The notes below the pieces were generated by a model. It was not told the origin of the DNA. It saw only the letters and a list, made by a program, of their open reading frames with translations, and ran no database searches. This document shows positions 1 to 8,530 of a stretch of DNA of 64,000 bases, piece by piece. The position numbers and the translations under genes were made by a program. Within the stretch, counting starts at the first letter, position 1, and each line of letters begins with the position of its first letter. Source of the DNA: Oceanobacillus sojae (GTDB taxonomy: Bacteria > Bacillota > Bacilli > Bacillales > Amphibacillaceae); contig NZ_BJYM01000023.1 in assembly GCF_007991515.1 (NCBI RefSeq), forward strand, positions 1 through 64,000. The letters run 5' to 3'.

Positions 1-16
1 TTAAAAGCAAACATGA

Positions 17-90
17 TAATAGAGACCATGTACATCCTGGAACAGCAAGGTATAGATGTTTATTCTTAGGTGCGAAAGTTGAATAATAAT
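17..90. repeat. Dispersed intergenic repeat, copy 1
   Basis: About 73 bp here is repeated at 2852-2925. The best-matching core is TATAGATGTTTATTCT followed by AGGTGCGAAAGTTGA. The two copies differ at scattered positions and neither carries an open frame. I see no protein-coding potential between the window start and the dehydrogenase gene. Confidence 0.6.
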
Positions 91-143
91 ATAGAGACAG
101 GCATCATCACTTGTTATGAGAATGGTGCCGGATAGGAGGATAT

Positions 144-1097
144 ATGGCTAAACGGACAATTGCGATTCACTTAAACCTGGAGGATAAGTATGTAAAAGAA
201 ATTCAGAAGGTTGCTCCAGATTGGGATATTCATACTGGAAAAGAGCTTTCAGATGATATCCTCAAAAAAGCAGAAGTTCTTGTTAACTGGCAAAAGGACA
301 AAGAGAGCACGTATCTGAAAAATAATCAGCTGAAATGGGTACAGTCCTGGAGTGCAGGTGTAGATTCCTTAAATCTGAATAAAATTGAAGGGAAAGGGAT
401 AAAGCTGACAAGTGCAAACGGGGTCCACAGCTATCCAATATCTGAAACAATTTTTGCTTATATCCTTGGATTTACAAGACTGATTCATACCTATGTCAGA
501 CAGCAGCAGGAGAAGGTTTGGCATCATGCAAAGCTTCGCGGTGAAATACATAATAAGACGATTGCAGTGCTTGGTGTCGGAAAAATAGGGCAAGAAACAG
601 CTAAAATAGCAAAAGCTTTTGGAATGAAGGTGCTTGGCGTTCGTCATTCAGGAAAAGCAGCGGAATACGTTGATGAAATGTATCAGCCCCATCAATTAGA
701 CAGTGTGCTTCCACAAAGTGATTATGTTGTTGTTACTTTACCATTGACAGAGGATACACATCATCTGATCGGTGAGGAACAATTTAAACAGATGAAAAAA
801 AATGTTTTCTTTGTCAATATAGGACGCGGTCCGATTGTTGACGAAAAGGCATTGATTGCAGCACTGCAGAATAACGAAATTGCCGGTGCAGGAATGGACG
901 TATTTGAAAATGAACCATTAGATCATACCAGTCCGCTCTGGGATATGGAGAATGTTATATTGACTCCACATACAGCAGGAGCAACGGAATTTTATAATCA
1001 GCGTGTCATTGAAGATATATTTATTCCAAATTTAAAAAGCTACTTAAATGGGGAAGCACCAGCGATTAATCTATACCAGCATGAACGTGGATATTAA
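144..1097 (+). CDS. D-2-hydroxyacid dehydrogenase (NAD-dependent)
   Basis: A 317-residue protein of the D-isomer-specific 2-hydroxyacid dehydrogenase family, which reduces 2-keto acids to D-2-hydroxy acids with NAD(P)H in the cytoplasm. The Rossmann motif GVGKIGQETA lies near residue 144. The family signatures NIGRGPIVDE, DVFENEPL and LTPHTAG follow, carrying the expected catalytic Arg, Glu and His. The length is normal for the family. The ATG is preceded by AGGAGG about 5 bases upstream. The substrate cannot be read from the sequence; phosphoglycerate, glyoxylate or hydroxypyruvate relatives are all possible. It appears to be a single-gene unit. Confidence 0.88.
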   Translation: MAKRTIAIHLNLEDKYVKEIQKVAPDWDIHTGKELSDDILKKAEVLVNWQKDKESTYLKNNQLKWVQSWSAGVDSLNLNKIEGKGIKLTSANGVHSYPISETIFAYILGFTRLIHTYVRQQQEKVWHHAKLRGEIHNKTIAVLGVGKIGQETAKIAKAFGMKVLGVRHSGKAAEYVDEMYQPHQLDSVLPQSDYVVVTLPLTEDTHHLIGEEQFKQMKKNVFFVNIGRGPIVDEKALIAALQNNEIAGAGMDVFENEPLDHTSPLWDMENVILTPHTAGATEFYNQRVIEDIFIPNLKSYLNGEAPAINLYQHERGY

Positions 1098-1143
1098 TTG
1101 TTAGTTTAAAAATAGAATTTAGATGAAAGTAAGGATGCAGGAA

Positions 1144-1674
1144 ATGAAAAAGATACTGATTTTGCTCGCATTGCTGTTTATGTTAACAGGGTGTGAGCTG
1201 CTTGATTTTTTAGAAGACAGTGAGCCGGCAGAAGGGAGAGAATTTGTAACCATTGAGCGTGTTGTTGATGGCGATACGGTGATTGTGCATTTGGAAGATG
1301 GAACAAGAGAAAGGGTTCGTCTGCTCTTAATTGATACGCCAGAAAGTGTGAAGCCTGATACAGAAGTGCAGCCATTTGGTGAAGAAGCAAGTGATTTTGC
1401 GAAAGAGCTGATGCCTGAAGGCGAAATTGTCGAAATGGAGAGAGGGAATCCGGACCGGGATGATTATGACCGGATGCTTGCCTATATCTGGGTGGATGAT
1501 GAAAATGTTAATCAGATATTAGTTAAAGAAGGCTATGCAAGGGTGGCTTTTATTTATGAGCCGAATACGAAGTACTTGGAAGAACTAGAGGAAGCACAGG
1601 AAAAAGCAAAGGAAAACGAAGAAAATATCTGGTCAATCCCCGGCTATGCGGAAAGCAGATTTCATGAATATTAA
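1144..1674 (+). CDS. Thermonuclease-family (SNase) lipoprotein
   Basis: A 176-residue secreted nuclease-like protein. The N-terminus is a lipoprotein signal ending in the lipobox LTGC, so the mature protein should be membrane-tethered outside the cell. The SNase/OB-fold domain follows, with VVDGDTV, RVRLLLIDTPES and DRMLAYIWV carrying the Arg/Asp/Glu residues typical of calcium-dependent staphylococcal nuclease relatives. I chose the ATG at 1144 because AAGGA lies about 8 bases upstream; an in-frame ATG at 1123 would add seven residues before the signal peptide and has no clear ribosome site. The role is probably degradation of extracellular DNA or RNA (family inference). Confidence 0.85.
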   Translation: MKKILILLALLFMLTGCELLDFLEDSEPAEGREFVTIERVVDGDTVIVHLEDGTRERVRLLLIDTPESVKPDTEVQPFGEEASDFAKELMPEGEIVEMERGNPDRDDYDRMLAYIWVDDENVNQILVKEGYARVAFIYEPNTKYLEELEEAQEKAKENEENIWSIPGYAESRFHEY

Positions 1675-1974
1675 GCGGGAACAGAAAAAGTAAAAGTTTT
1701 TGTAAATAACAGAGGGACTTAACTGAAAATCAAATAATTTATTACAATGGAAAATCTGAACATATTTGACTTCTTGTAAAGAGACGTTGAATGATGGTTT
1801 AGACTTTCCTTTTTTAGTCTGGACACGAGCAGATACTTGTAGTTGAAACGAGGCAGGATTTATCTAATTATTGCATGTTGGTTACAATTAAGTTAAGTAA
1901 CAATATATAAGGTTTCATTTATAAATTGGGTGGTATTGGTATAATGTAACAAATTTTAGAGGAGGACTCTATCT

Positions 1975-2571
1975 ATGAAGAAGAAATGGTTTGCTGTTGT
2001 GCCGTTAATAGCCTTGAGTGTAGCACCGCTCCAATTTCAATCAGTAGAAGCCTCAAGCGGAGAGGTAGTTCAGGCGGAGGAGCACCCTGAAGTTTCAGAA
2101 GAATTAAAGCCTTTATTAGATATTGCTCCAGAGCATCAACCTACCCTGGAAAACGCTGATTCTGGATTAGAAGTTCAATTAGTACAGGAAAAACTAAATC
2201 ATTTCGGTTTGAAGGTTGAAGCCGATGGTATATTTGGTCCCGAGACGGAAAAACAGGTGAGACAATTTCAAACAGATCATGATTTAATAGCTGATGGAAT
2301 TGTAGGAGAAAAAACCTGGACAGAGTTATTGTTTGAAGAACGTAAAGGCCAGTTCACAGTAGATGATGCTATCAGCCTTGCTGAAAATAAGATGGAGAAC
2401 GAAGATCTTATATTTAGCAGTGACGGTGTATTATATGAAGAAGACGGGAAAACATTCTACTCGTTGAAAGCTTCCAGCCAATCATTAATAGATAACGGTG
2501 GAACCGGAACAGTAGGGTATTATCATGTTTATAGTAACGGTGATGTTGTCGAATCTGAACCTCCAAAATAA
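1975..2571 (+). CDS. Secreted peptidoglycan-binding-domain protein
   Basis: A 198-residue exported protein. Residues 1-26 are a signal peptide ending in VEA. Residues about 62-118 are a PG_binding_1 repeat domain, with QLVQEKLNHFGL, DGIFGPETEKQVRQFQ and DGIVGEKTWTEL. The C-terminal 75 residues are an unrecognised domain. The protein probably binds cell-wall peptidoglycan and has no visible catalytic domain. An extended -10 (TGGTATAAT, ending near 1945) and GGAGGA about 30 bases later lie upstream, so the gene has its own promoter. Confidence 0.8.
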   Translation: MKKKWFAVVPLIALSVAPLQFQSVEASSGEVVQAEEHPEVSEELKPLLDIAPEHQPTLENADSGLEVQLVQEKLNHFGLKVEADGIFGPETEKQVRQFQTDHDLIADGIVGEKTWTELLFEERKGQFTVDDAISLAENKMENEDLIFSSDGVLYEEDGKTFYSLKASSQSLIDNGGTGTVGYYHVYSNGDVVESEPPK

Positions 2572-2696
2572 TAAACTCAACTTTTGCGCATTAAAAAATA
2601 ACTTGCTTATCATTGAGACATGTGTTGACCGTTCCTTCCACCTATCTCTTGACAAAGCATAAACTCTAGCTAGAAAAAAAGTAATGTGTGAGGCTA

Positions 2697-2818
2697 CTAC
2701 TGCGGCGGACCGTTTTGCTTTCCTAGGGGCGTGCTCTTCAGCTAACTTTTCAAGTTAGCTGAAGCCATCCCCATGGAAAGCATAGTGGTTGGTCGGAGCG
2801 GCGCTATACACAATCTGC
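2697..2818. repeat. Long imperfect palindrome (foldback repeat)
   Basis: The centre is a perfect 13-bp stem with a 3-base loop at 2736-2764 (CTTCAGCTAACTT / AAGTTAGCTGAAG). The flanking arms also match imperfectly: both read TGCTTTCC then GGGG towards the centre, and GC-rich ends close the element. It is much richer in GC than its surroundings. Similar palindromes are scattered between genes in Bacillaceae; function unknown. Confidence 0.65.
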
Positions 2819-2851
2819 ATTTCAATAAAAAGGTGACAAAATGCAAGCAGG

Positions 2852-2925
2852 ATAATGAGGAACATGCCTAATCCTGGTATAATAAGGTATAGATGTTTAT
2901 TCTCAGGTGCGAAAGTTGAGTAATA
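2852..2925. repeat. Dispersed intergenic repeat, copy 2
   Basis: Second copy of the repeat at 17-90, in the same orientation, with the shared core AGGTGCGAAAGTTGA. Confidence 0.6.
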
Positions 2926-3034
2926 AAGAAGTTCGGTTAAATTTTTCGTGAAATGAATAAGAATACAAATAAAAAAGATTTTTGCAGCCATATTATGGTT
3001 ACGAAAATCTTTTTTTATTTCAGTGTATGCAGAC

Positions 3035-3907
3035 TTAGTTATTTAACCACGTATCCCGGTCCGTCCCGTATAACAGCCATGGAGAACCCAATTCAAATGG
3101 GTGGTTTTCAGGCAGGTGGTTTATAATGGAAGCCGGAATATCAATCCATATATGGACTTCTTCATCAGGGCATTGGTTTTGTAAATCTTTTTGTGCCGCA
3201 GCAATAGTTTCCCATAGGCCTCGTCGATCAAATAAATCCTTATATGGATATACTGCGTGAAGATAAATCTCTTTTTTAATATCCTTTTTTGTAATTAAAG
3301 GGGGAAGTCCTTCCTCTTGAAAAAAACGCCAGCTTTTAATTTGATCATTTTGAAAAAGCTCCGGTAAGCTTGGAAAAGGGTAGTAGCATTCAAGCGGAAA
3401 GAACGTTTTCTTTGCAATGTGATATGTATTGAGTAATTTATTTTTCAATTCTTTCTGCGTTACTTCTTGCCAGCCGGGTTCTTTATCCATCAATACATCA
3501 AGTCTCTTTGCTGTGCATCCATAAAATGCTGTCTGCTTTTCCAAATGAATATGGTTCAGCACCTTTTGTGCGGGAATATTATCGGCTTGTGTATTTGCAC
3601 CTAGCCATTTCAGCTCCTTTGTTTGAAATGCCTGGTCAAGTACATATTTTGTTAACTGCTTTGAATAGCCATGCCCCCGGTAGCGGATATCACTTCTTAA
3701 TCTTCCAAGCATGGCAAGTCCAGGCCCAAATATAGTGTAGCCGGCAGTACTTACTAACTGATTATTAATAAAATATCCAAAAAGTACATGGTTTCCAGTA
3801 CATAATCTATCGAAAATACGTATAATATAATCATCAGCTATGCCTGTATGCATGCTCTCCATAAAATTTTTGTCTGATGGTAATAATTGTCGGATTACAG
3901 CATTCAT
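3035..3907 (-). CDS. GNAT-family N-acetyltransferase
   Basis: A 290-residue protein with an N-terminal GNAT acetyltransferase fold. The acetyl-CoA binding segment RYRGHGYSKQLTKYVLDQAF lies near residues 77-96, preceded by a beta-strand region with LAMLGRLRSD. The C-terminal half (from about residue 150) is an unrecognised domain; similar two-part proteins exist in bacilli. The start is the ATG at 3907, with GAGGTG 6 bases upstream; a TTG one codon earlier is less likely. The acceptor substrate is unknown. It ends in the repeat-rich region at 2.6-3.0 kb. Confidence 0.75.
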   Translation of the reverse strand: MNAVIRQLLPSDKNFMESMHTGIADDYIIRIFDRLCTGNHVLFGYFINNQLVSTAGYTIFGPGLAMLGRLRSDIRYRGHGYSKQLTKYVLDQAFQTKELKWLGANTQADNIPAQKVLNHIHLEKQTAFYGCTAKRLDVLMDKEPGWQEVTQKELKNKLLNTYHIAKKTFFPLECYYPFPSLPELFQNDQIKSWRFFQEEGLPPLITKKDIKKEIYLHAVYPYKDLFDRRGLWETIAAAQKDLQNQCPDEEVHIWIDIPASIINHLPENHPFELGSPWLLYGTDRDTWLNN

Positions 3908-4080
3908 CAAATCACCTCAAAGTTTATTATAGGAAGAGGTTTATAGTTTCGTCCAGCAATTCAATCTGAGAAAAAGAGTTTAATTTCTCAATATTTAAAA
4001 CGCTTACAAAAATAATATCTTGAGACAAGAAACCTGAAAGAGTATAATGAAAGATAATGTTGTGATTTAGGAGGGCTAAA

Positions 4081-4368
4081 ATGGCTACAATTCATAAAGG
4101 AGAAACTAAATTTTATGTTGGGGAGGACATCCGGGATCCAGAAGCAGAAATCACTTTTGTTCAATCAGGGTCGAATCGTCTAGTTATTGATCATACGTAT
4201 GTGGCAAAGGAACTCCGAAGCCAAGGAATTGCTCAACAGTTACTGAAGCATGTTGTTCAATATGCAAGAGAAAATGATAAATATATTATCCCTTTATGCC
4301 CGTTTGCAAAAAATCAAATGCAGAAAAATGAAGCGTATCATGACGTCCTTCAAAAACAATTTATTTAA
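4081..4368 (+). CDS. YjdJ/YidJ-like small GNAT acetyltransferase
   Basis: A 95-residue protein of the short GNAT family (Acetyltransf_CG type), recognised by ITFVQSG, HTYVAKELRSQGIAQQLLKH and the conserved PLCPFAKN loop. Members are single-domain proteins of about 90-110 residues with a poorly defined substrate. GGAGG is 8 bases before the ATG. Its stop is immediately followed by the ATG of the next gene, so the two are almost certainly co-translated. Confidence 0.85.
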   Translation: MATIHKGETKFYVGEDIRDPEAEITFVQSGSNRLVIDHTYVAKELRSQGIAQQLLKHVVQYARENDKYIIPLCPFAKNQMQKNEAYHDVLQKQFI

Positions 4369-4599
4369 ATGTATCTGACAATTAAAGAGACAGCGGCATA
4401 TTTATCTATAGATGAATCTATTGTACGGACGTATGTGTTACAGGGGAAAATCCGTACAATTTATGATGGGGAGAACTATTTAATCAACAGAAACCAATTT
4501 ACAACATACTTCGAGCAGGTTGAGAAATACAGAAAATTAGTACAAGCGTACTTAGACGAACCAATTCCAGAAGATATTGATGTGAAGGATGAAGATTAA
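4369..4599 (+). CDS. Excisionase-type helix-turn-helix protein
   Basis: A 76-residue protein with a MerR/Xis-like winged helix in residues 1-45 (LTIKETAAYLSIDESIVRTYVLQGKIRTI, here read as two segments around the turn). Such small proteins bind DNA as excisionases or minor regulators. There is no integrase or attachment site nearby, so a phage role is unsupported. The ATG abuts the previous stop codon with no spacer, indicating translational coupling to the acetyltransferase. Confidence 0.75.
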   Translation: MYLTIKETAAYLSIDESIVRTYVLQGKIRTIYDGENYLINRNQFTTYFEQVEKYRKLVQAYLDEPIPEDIDVKDED

Positions 4600-4683
4600 T
4601 TTTGATCCACAAGGCTGAATATACAGATGATTCTCTGAAATAATAAGAAAATCGATACAGCAAAACATTAAAGGAGTTTTTAA

Positions 4684-5595
4684 ATGAAAAACAAAAAACG
4701 TCCCCGATCGAAAAAGCCCGCCCCGTATTTGACTTATGAGGTTACGGAATCGAAGGAATTATTTCCTTTTTTAAGAGAGGTTTTAGAAAATCGCAGCCGT
4801 AATTCAGTAAAGTCTATTTTAACCAGAGGGCAGGTTTCTGTGAATGATCGTATACAAACTCAGCATAACTACATGCTGGAAAAGGGACAGGTTGTTAAAA
4901 TATTAAAGAATAAAGAAGCTGTAAAACAAGAAGTCTTTATTGGAATGTCCATTATTTATGAGGATGAAGATATTATTGTCATTGATAAGGAAGCTGGACT
5001 TCTCTCAATTGCAACAAAGGAAGAAAGACGCCAAACTGCCTTTCATCAGTTAATGGATTACGTGAAGCAGGAAAATCCGATGAATCGCATCTTTGTTGTC
5101 CATCGTTTGGATAAGGAAACTTCTGGAGTCATGGTTTTTGCAAAAAGTGAGAAGGTAAAGCGTAAACTTCAAGATAATTGGAAAGATATTGTTAAAGAAA
5201 GAACATATGTCGTTTTAGTTGAAGGAAAGGTTTCAAAGGAAAAGGGTTATATTGTTTCCTGGTTAAAAGAAAGCTCGACACATAAGATGTACTCCAGCCG
5301 AGTAAAAAATGACGGTCTGCGTGCAGCGACACGTTATCGGGTCATTCAATCGAACCAGCAATTTTCTTTACTGGAGGTAGAACTGGAAACGGGAAGAAAG
5401 AATCAAATCCGTGTTCATATGCAGGAGCTTGGCCATCCGGTTGTTGGTGATAAGCAATATGGGGGCGGACATCGTCGTGTACTTGGCCGGTTAGGGCTGC
5501 ATGCAAAAGCATTAGCGCTTTACCATCCAAGAACAGATAAATTGATGTTTTTCCGTTCCGATGTTCCAACATCTTTTTACCATAAATCTAAATAA
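4684..5595 (+). CDS. RluA-family pseudouridine synthase
   Basis: A 303-residue protein. Residues about 20-85 form an S4 RNA-binding domain (NSVKSILTRGQVSVND). Residues 90-290 are the RluA catalytic domain with HRLDKETSGVMVFAK, in which Asp143 is the catalytic aspartate, and later RKNQIRVHMQELGHPVVGD. It should convert a uridine in rRNA or tRNA to pseudouridine; the target base cannot be assigned. The length matches B. subtilis YhcT-type proteins. AAAGGAG lies before the ATG and a good terminator follows. Confidence 0.9.
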   Translation: MKNKKRPRSKKPAPYLTYEVTESKELFPFLREVLENRSRNSVKSILTRGQVSVNDRIQTQHNYMLEKGQVVKILKNKEAVKQEVFIGMSIIYEDEDIIVIDKEAGLLSIATKEERRQTAFHQLMDYVKQENPMNRIFVVHRLDKETSGVMVFAKSEKVKRKLQDNWKDIVKERTYVVLVEGKVSKEKGYIVSWLKESSTHKMYSSRVKNDGLRAATRYRVIQSNQQFSLLEVELETGRKNQIRVHMQELGHPVVGDKQYGGGHRRVLGRLGLHAKALALYHPRTDKLMFFRSDVPTSFYHKSK

Positions 5596-5603
5596 TAAAT
5601 AAA

Positions 5604-5641
5604 GCCATTATCCTTTTGAAATATCAGGATGATGGCTTTTT
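5604..5641 (+). terminator. Rho-independent terminator
   Basis: A GCCATTATCC / GGATGATGGC stem followed by TTTTT, just after the pseudouridine synthase gene. Confidence 0.85.
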
Positions 5642-5677
5642 ACGTGCCTGGAGAGGATAAAACAAGAAAATCTGTTA

Positions 5678-6673
5678 TTAAATTGGTGCTTTTTCTAATT
5701 TTCTTCCTCCGCGTCCAATTGTTGTTTCTGCCTGCTGTAAAGAGTTGTAAATGGCTTCTTCAATTACTTCTGCCGCAGCCCGGAAAAATTGATTCATGAT
5801 TGGATGATCATCTCGAATCATGGTGATAGAGCTTGTTATCTCGTTAGAATGATGATCGATTTTAGCAGCTGTTGAGAAGGCTATGGCAATATCACCGCTG
5901 CCATTATCTATCGTGCTTCCCGTTCTTCCAAGACCAATGGAGCAACGCTTTGCCAGCCGCTTTAACTGACGATCAGAAAAAGGAGCATCTGTTGCAAGGA
6001 TCATCATAATTGAGCCATCTGGCGTATCCGGGTTTTCTTTAGAATCACTGGCAAACAGAGCTTGTTCACGTCTGCCGAAGTTACTGACAACGAGTGCGCC
6101 CAATGTAAAATTTTCTTCTTCAGCAGCAATTATTCTCGAGGAAGTACCAATACCACCTTTATACCCCAGACATTGCATACCAGTTCCTGCGCCGACAGCA
6201 CCTTCAGCAACTCTTTCATTTGTTGCGTCTTCAATGGCGGCGATAGCATGCTCTGGTTTTATCGCCTGAAGCCGGATGCTGTTTAAATAACCATCATTAC
6301 ATTCTCCAACTACTACATTAATCGTTCCTGTAGTATCGCCGATTTCCTCCGTTTCATTCAGCATATAAGTTAATGTACCCTGCATGACAGCTCCCACACT
6401 TAATGTATTTGTCAGCATAATCGGTGATTCAAGAACACCGAGCTCATCAATCTGTACTAAACCTGCTGTTTTACCAAACCCATTAATAACACTGTTTGCA
6501 GCAATTACCTTTTTTCGAAATAAATTTTCTGTATGGGGCAAAATAGCTGTGACCCCTGTACAAATGGTTTCTTTATCGTTTAAATGCTCATACAGTGTAA
6601 TATGACCGACCTGCACACCACTAACATCTGTAATACAGTTCTTTTCTCCTTTTGGTAAAGTCATACGCTTCAA
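5678..6673 (-). CDS. P1-family (DmpA-like) aminopeptidase/D-esterase
   Basis: A 331-residue N-terminal-nucleophile hydrolase of the DmpA/BapA family. These precursors cleave themselves and release small N-terminal or beta-amino acids. Family signatures are GAGTGMQCLGYKGGIGTSSR (near 161-180) and DGSIMMILATDAP (from 219). By analogy with DmpA, autocleavage should occur between Gly220 and Ser221, making Ser221 the nucleophile. It lacks a signal peptide, so it acts in the cytoplasm. It is convergent with the pseudouridine synthase and divergent from the thioredoxin-like gene. The exact substrate is unknown. Confidence 0.87.
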   Translation of the reverse strand: MKRMTLPKGEKNCITDVSGVQVGHITLYEHLNDKETICTGVTAILPHTENLFRKKVIAANSVINGFGKTAGLVQIDELGVLESPIMLTNTLSVGAVMQGTLTYMLNETEEIGDTTGTINVVVGECNDGYLNSIRLQAIKPEHAIAAIEDATNERVAEGAVGAGTGMQCLGYKGGIGTSSRIIAAEEENFTLGALVVSNFGRREQALFASDSKENPDTPDGSIMMILATDAPFSDRQLKRLAKRCSIGLGRTGSTIDNGSGDIAIAFSTAAKIDHHSNEITSSITMIRDDHPIMNQFFRAAAEVIEEAIYNSLQQAETTIGRGGRKLEKAPI

Positions 6674-6762
6674 AACCCTTCATTTTTGATTAAATTATAA
6701 CAAATCATTGTTCACTTGTATGGAATAAGACATCTTGGAAAAATTAACAATGGGGTGATGAT

Positions 6763-7284
6763 ATGAGGGGAAGAATAATAAGAATTTTGTTTTTTAGCGT
6801 ACTTTGCTTTGTTTTAACAATAAATTCTGTAAGTGCCAATGATGATGTTAAGGAAGGTTTAGAAATCGGCGATAGGGCTCCGGATTTTAAATTGAATACA
6901 CTGGAAGGAGAAACATTGCAGCTGTCTGACTTCCGTGGCGAGCGGGTAATGATTAATTTTTGGGCAACCTGGTGTCCTCCCTGCCGTCAGGAAATGCCGG
7001 ATATGGAGCGGTTTTACCAAGAGCATAATCCGGTTATTTTTTCTGTGAATGTAACTGATGAAGAGTTAAATACGCAATTGGTGAAAGATTTTATGCAGGA
7101 ATTAAAACTGACATTCCCCGTTTTATTAGATAAAGAAGGCGAAGTCAGTAATTTGTATCGCATTCAGGCAATTCCGATGACGTATATGATTGATGCGGAA
7201 GGTATCATTCAATTTAAATCTTTTGGGGCGTTAAGCTATAAGCAGATGGTGAAGCAGTTTGAGCAGATGAATAAAACAGATTAG
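6763..7284 (+). CDS. TlpA/ResA-like thiol-disulfide oxidoreductase
   Basis: A 173-residue exported or membrane-anchored thioredoxin-fold protein. Residues 1-26 are a signal/anchor segment ending SVSA. The thioredoxin-like domain carries the WATWCPPCRQEMP active site (CxxC, near residues 70-74) and the cis-Pro loop AIPMTYMID. Relatives act as reductants for cytochrome c maturation or spore/cell-wall proteins. No cytochrome genes are adjacent, so the partner is unknown. GGGGTGATGAT precedes the ATG; a hairpin terminator follows. Confidence 0.87.
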   Translation: MRGRIIRILFFSVLCFVLTINSVSANDDVKEGLEIGDRAPDFKLNTLEGETLQLSDFRGERVMINFWATWCPPCRQEMPDMERFYQEHNPVIFSVNVTDEELNTQLVKDFMQELKLTFPVLLDKEGEVSNLYRIQAIPMTYMIDAEGIIQFKSFGALSYKQMVKQFEQMNKTD

Positions 7285-7301
7285 CCTTTGAAAAGTATAA
7301 G

Positions 7302-7346
7302 AACAAGCATGTAGCAAAACAACAAAGTTATTACATGCTTGTTTTC
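7302..7346 (+). terminator. Rho-independent terminator
   Basis: A perfect 12-bp stem, AACAAGCATGTA / TACATGCTTGTT, followed by TTCC, behind the thioredoxin-like gene. Confidence 0.8.
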
Positions 7347-7382
7347 CTATGTGTAGAATTCAAATCTAAGTTGTATTAATAT

Positions 7383-7403
7383 CTATATGTCATTGCCATA
7401 TAG
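7383..7403. promoter_or_regulatory. Candidate PadR operator
   Basis: A perfect inverted repeat CTATATG-N7-CATATAG, 40 bases before the padR-like ATG, with a further TATAG half site near 7416. PadR regulators usually repress their own operon through ATATAG-rich dyads; the assignment here is inferred from position and pattern. Confidence 0.5.
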
Positions 7404-7442
7404 TATTTTTTGCGATATAGTAGAATCGAAGAGGTGAAAGGG

Positions 7443-7775
7443 ATGGAAACAGATAAATGGCAGCTGCAGTTTAAAAAAGGCGTCATTGAGTTAATGATTA
7501 TGCTGCTTATTAAAGAGAAGGCTTACTATGGTTATGAACTGACAGCAGCTTTAAAAGATACAACCTATTTGGGGCTGTCTGATGGAGCTATCTATCCTAT
7601 TTTAAAAAGACTTGAAAAAAACGGATGGACCTATTCTTATTGGGATACGCCGGAAGATGGTCCGCGAAGGAAGTATTATCAGTTAACGGAAAAAGGTGCA
7701 ACTGCTTTGGAAAAACGTTTAGAGGTATTTATGTATTCAGCGGATATGATTCAATCTATAAAAGGCGGTGATTAA
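7443..7775 (+). CDS. PadR-family transcriptional regulator
   Basis: A 110-residue winged-helix regulator of the short PadR subfamily. The N-terminal helix KKGVIELMIMLLIKE, then YYGYELTAAL, the recognition region GLSDGAIYPILKRLEKNGW and the wing EDGPRRKYYQLTEKG are all diagnostic. The ATG at 7443 follows GAGGTG by 7 bases; an upstream in-frame TTG would add eleven residues without a ribosome site. It is translationally coupled to a HAAS-domain membrane protein, a common pairing in Firmicutes in which PadR controls the operon. Confidence 0.92.
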   Translation: METDKWQLQFKKGVIELMIMLLIKEKAYYGYELTAALKDTTYLGLSDGAIYPILKRLEKNGWTYSYWDTPEDGPRRKYYQLTEKGATALEKRLEVFMYSADMIQSIKGGD

Positions 7776-7776
7776 T

Positions 7777-8400
7777 TTGGATGCATTAATCAATAAGTAT
7801 TTAGGTGAATTATCGAAATATTTGAGTGTCTTACCAAAAAGAGAACGGGAAAACATTGTGATAGAGATTGAATTACATTTAAATGAGAAAGTCAACGAAT
7901 TAAAAGAGGAAGGTTACAATGATCAGCAGGCAGTAAATAAAGTGCTAACTGAATTTAAAACTCCCAAATCATTGTCTCTGGAAATGATGGAAGAATATGA
8001 TGATAAAGAAATAAAAAAGAAACCTACATTTTTCTATTTCTTTTCTGTATTTTGCTTAGCGGGATTTTCACAATTGGCCATACCTATTTTAAGAAGGGAA
8101 TTAGATCTAGCTTTTATATCATTTGGATTAATTTTAATTACATGCGGAATTATCTCCATGTTCTTAAAGAATAAATGGAGGATAATAGAAATAGATTTAT
8201 TGAGAATTTTTCCAAAGATCATATTATCTGTACCTTTTCCTATTTCAATACTTTTCTTTTGGATTGCAGTAAAGCAACAAAACTCGCTTGTTTTAACATG
8301 GATATATTATGTAGTAGCTTACTGGCTTTTGCTCTTGATTTACGGGCTTCTTTCAAAGAAAACATCTCAAAAAGCTGAGAAGACTTTTTATGAATTTTAG
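7777..8400 (+). CDS. HAAS-domain (DUF1700-like) membrane protein
   Basis: A 207-residue protein. Residues 1-75 are a HAAS signalling domain (INKYLGELSKYLSVLPKRER ... GYNDQQAVNKVLTEFKTP). The rest has four or five hydrophobic segments and is likely an integral membrane domain. HAAS domains accompany PadR regulators and are thought to sense or scaffold at the membrane. I chose the TTG at 7777 because the near-perfect ribosome site AAGGCGGTGAT ends 4 bases upstream; an in-frame GTG at 7768 overlaps that site. The start lies one base past the padR stop codon. Confidence 0.8.
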   Translation: MDALINKYLGELSKYLSVLPKRERENIVIEIELHLNEKVNELKEEGYNDQQAVNKVLTEFKTPKSLSLEMMEEYDDKEIKKKPTFFYFFSVFCLAGFSQLAIPILRRELDLAFISFGLILITCGIISMFLKNKWRIIEIDLLRIFPKIILSVPFPISILFFWIAVKQQNSLVLTWIYYVVAYWLLLLIYGLLSKKTSQKAEKTFYEF

Positions 8401-8482
8401 TAAGTGAAGATAAGAGGTTCTTATTAATCATACACGTCGTTAAATGAAGTACTTTTCAAATAAGAATAATGAATAAAAATAG

Positions 8483-8530
8483 AAAAATGCCTGCGTATGC
8501 TATAAACTATACGTTAGGCGTTTTTAATTT
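8483..8530 (+). terminator. Rho-independent terminator
   Basis: A stem formed by AAAAATGCCTGCGTAT and ATACGTTAGGCGTTTTT (one mismatch region), ending in a T run, after the PadR/HAAS operon. Confidence 0.7.

Larger units (their letters stand above)
2572..3034. other. Intergenic region made of interspersed repeats
   Basis: 463 bases between the peptidoglycan-binding gene and a convergent acetyltransferase. It holds a large imperfect palindrome (2697-2818) and the second copy of a dispersed repeat (2852-2925). A 78-codon minus-strand frame spans the repeats and looks like chance. Confidence 0.6.

Noticed and set aside
2755-2991. A 78-codon minus-strand frame
   Set aside because: It runs through interspersed repeats, lacks a ribosome site and shows no recognisable protein features.
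4369-4599. Prophage or integrative element suggested by the excisionase-like gene
   Set aside because: No integrase, attachment repeats or phage genes nearby, and the gene is coupled to an acetyltransferase.
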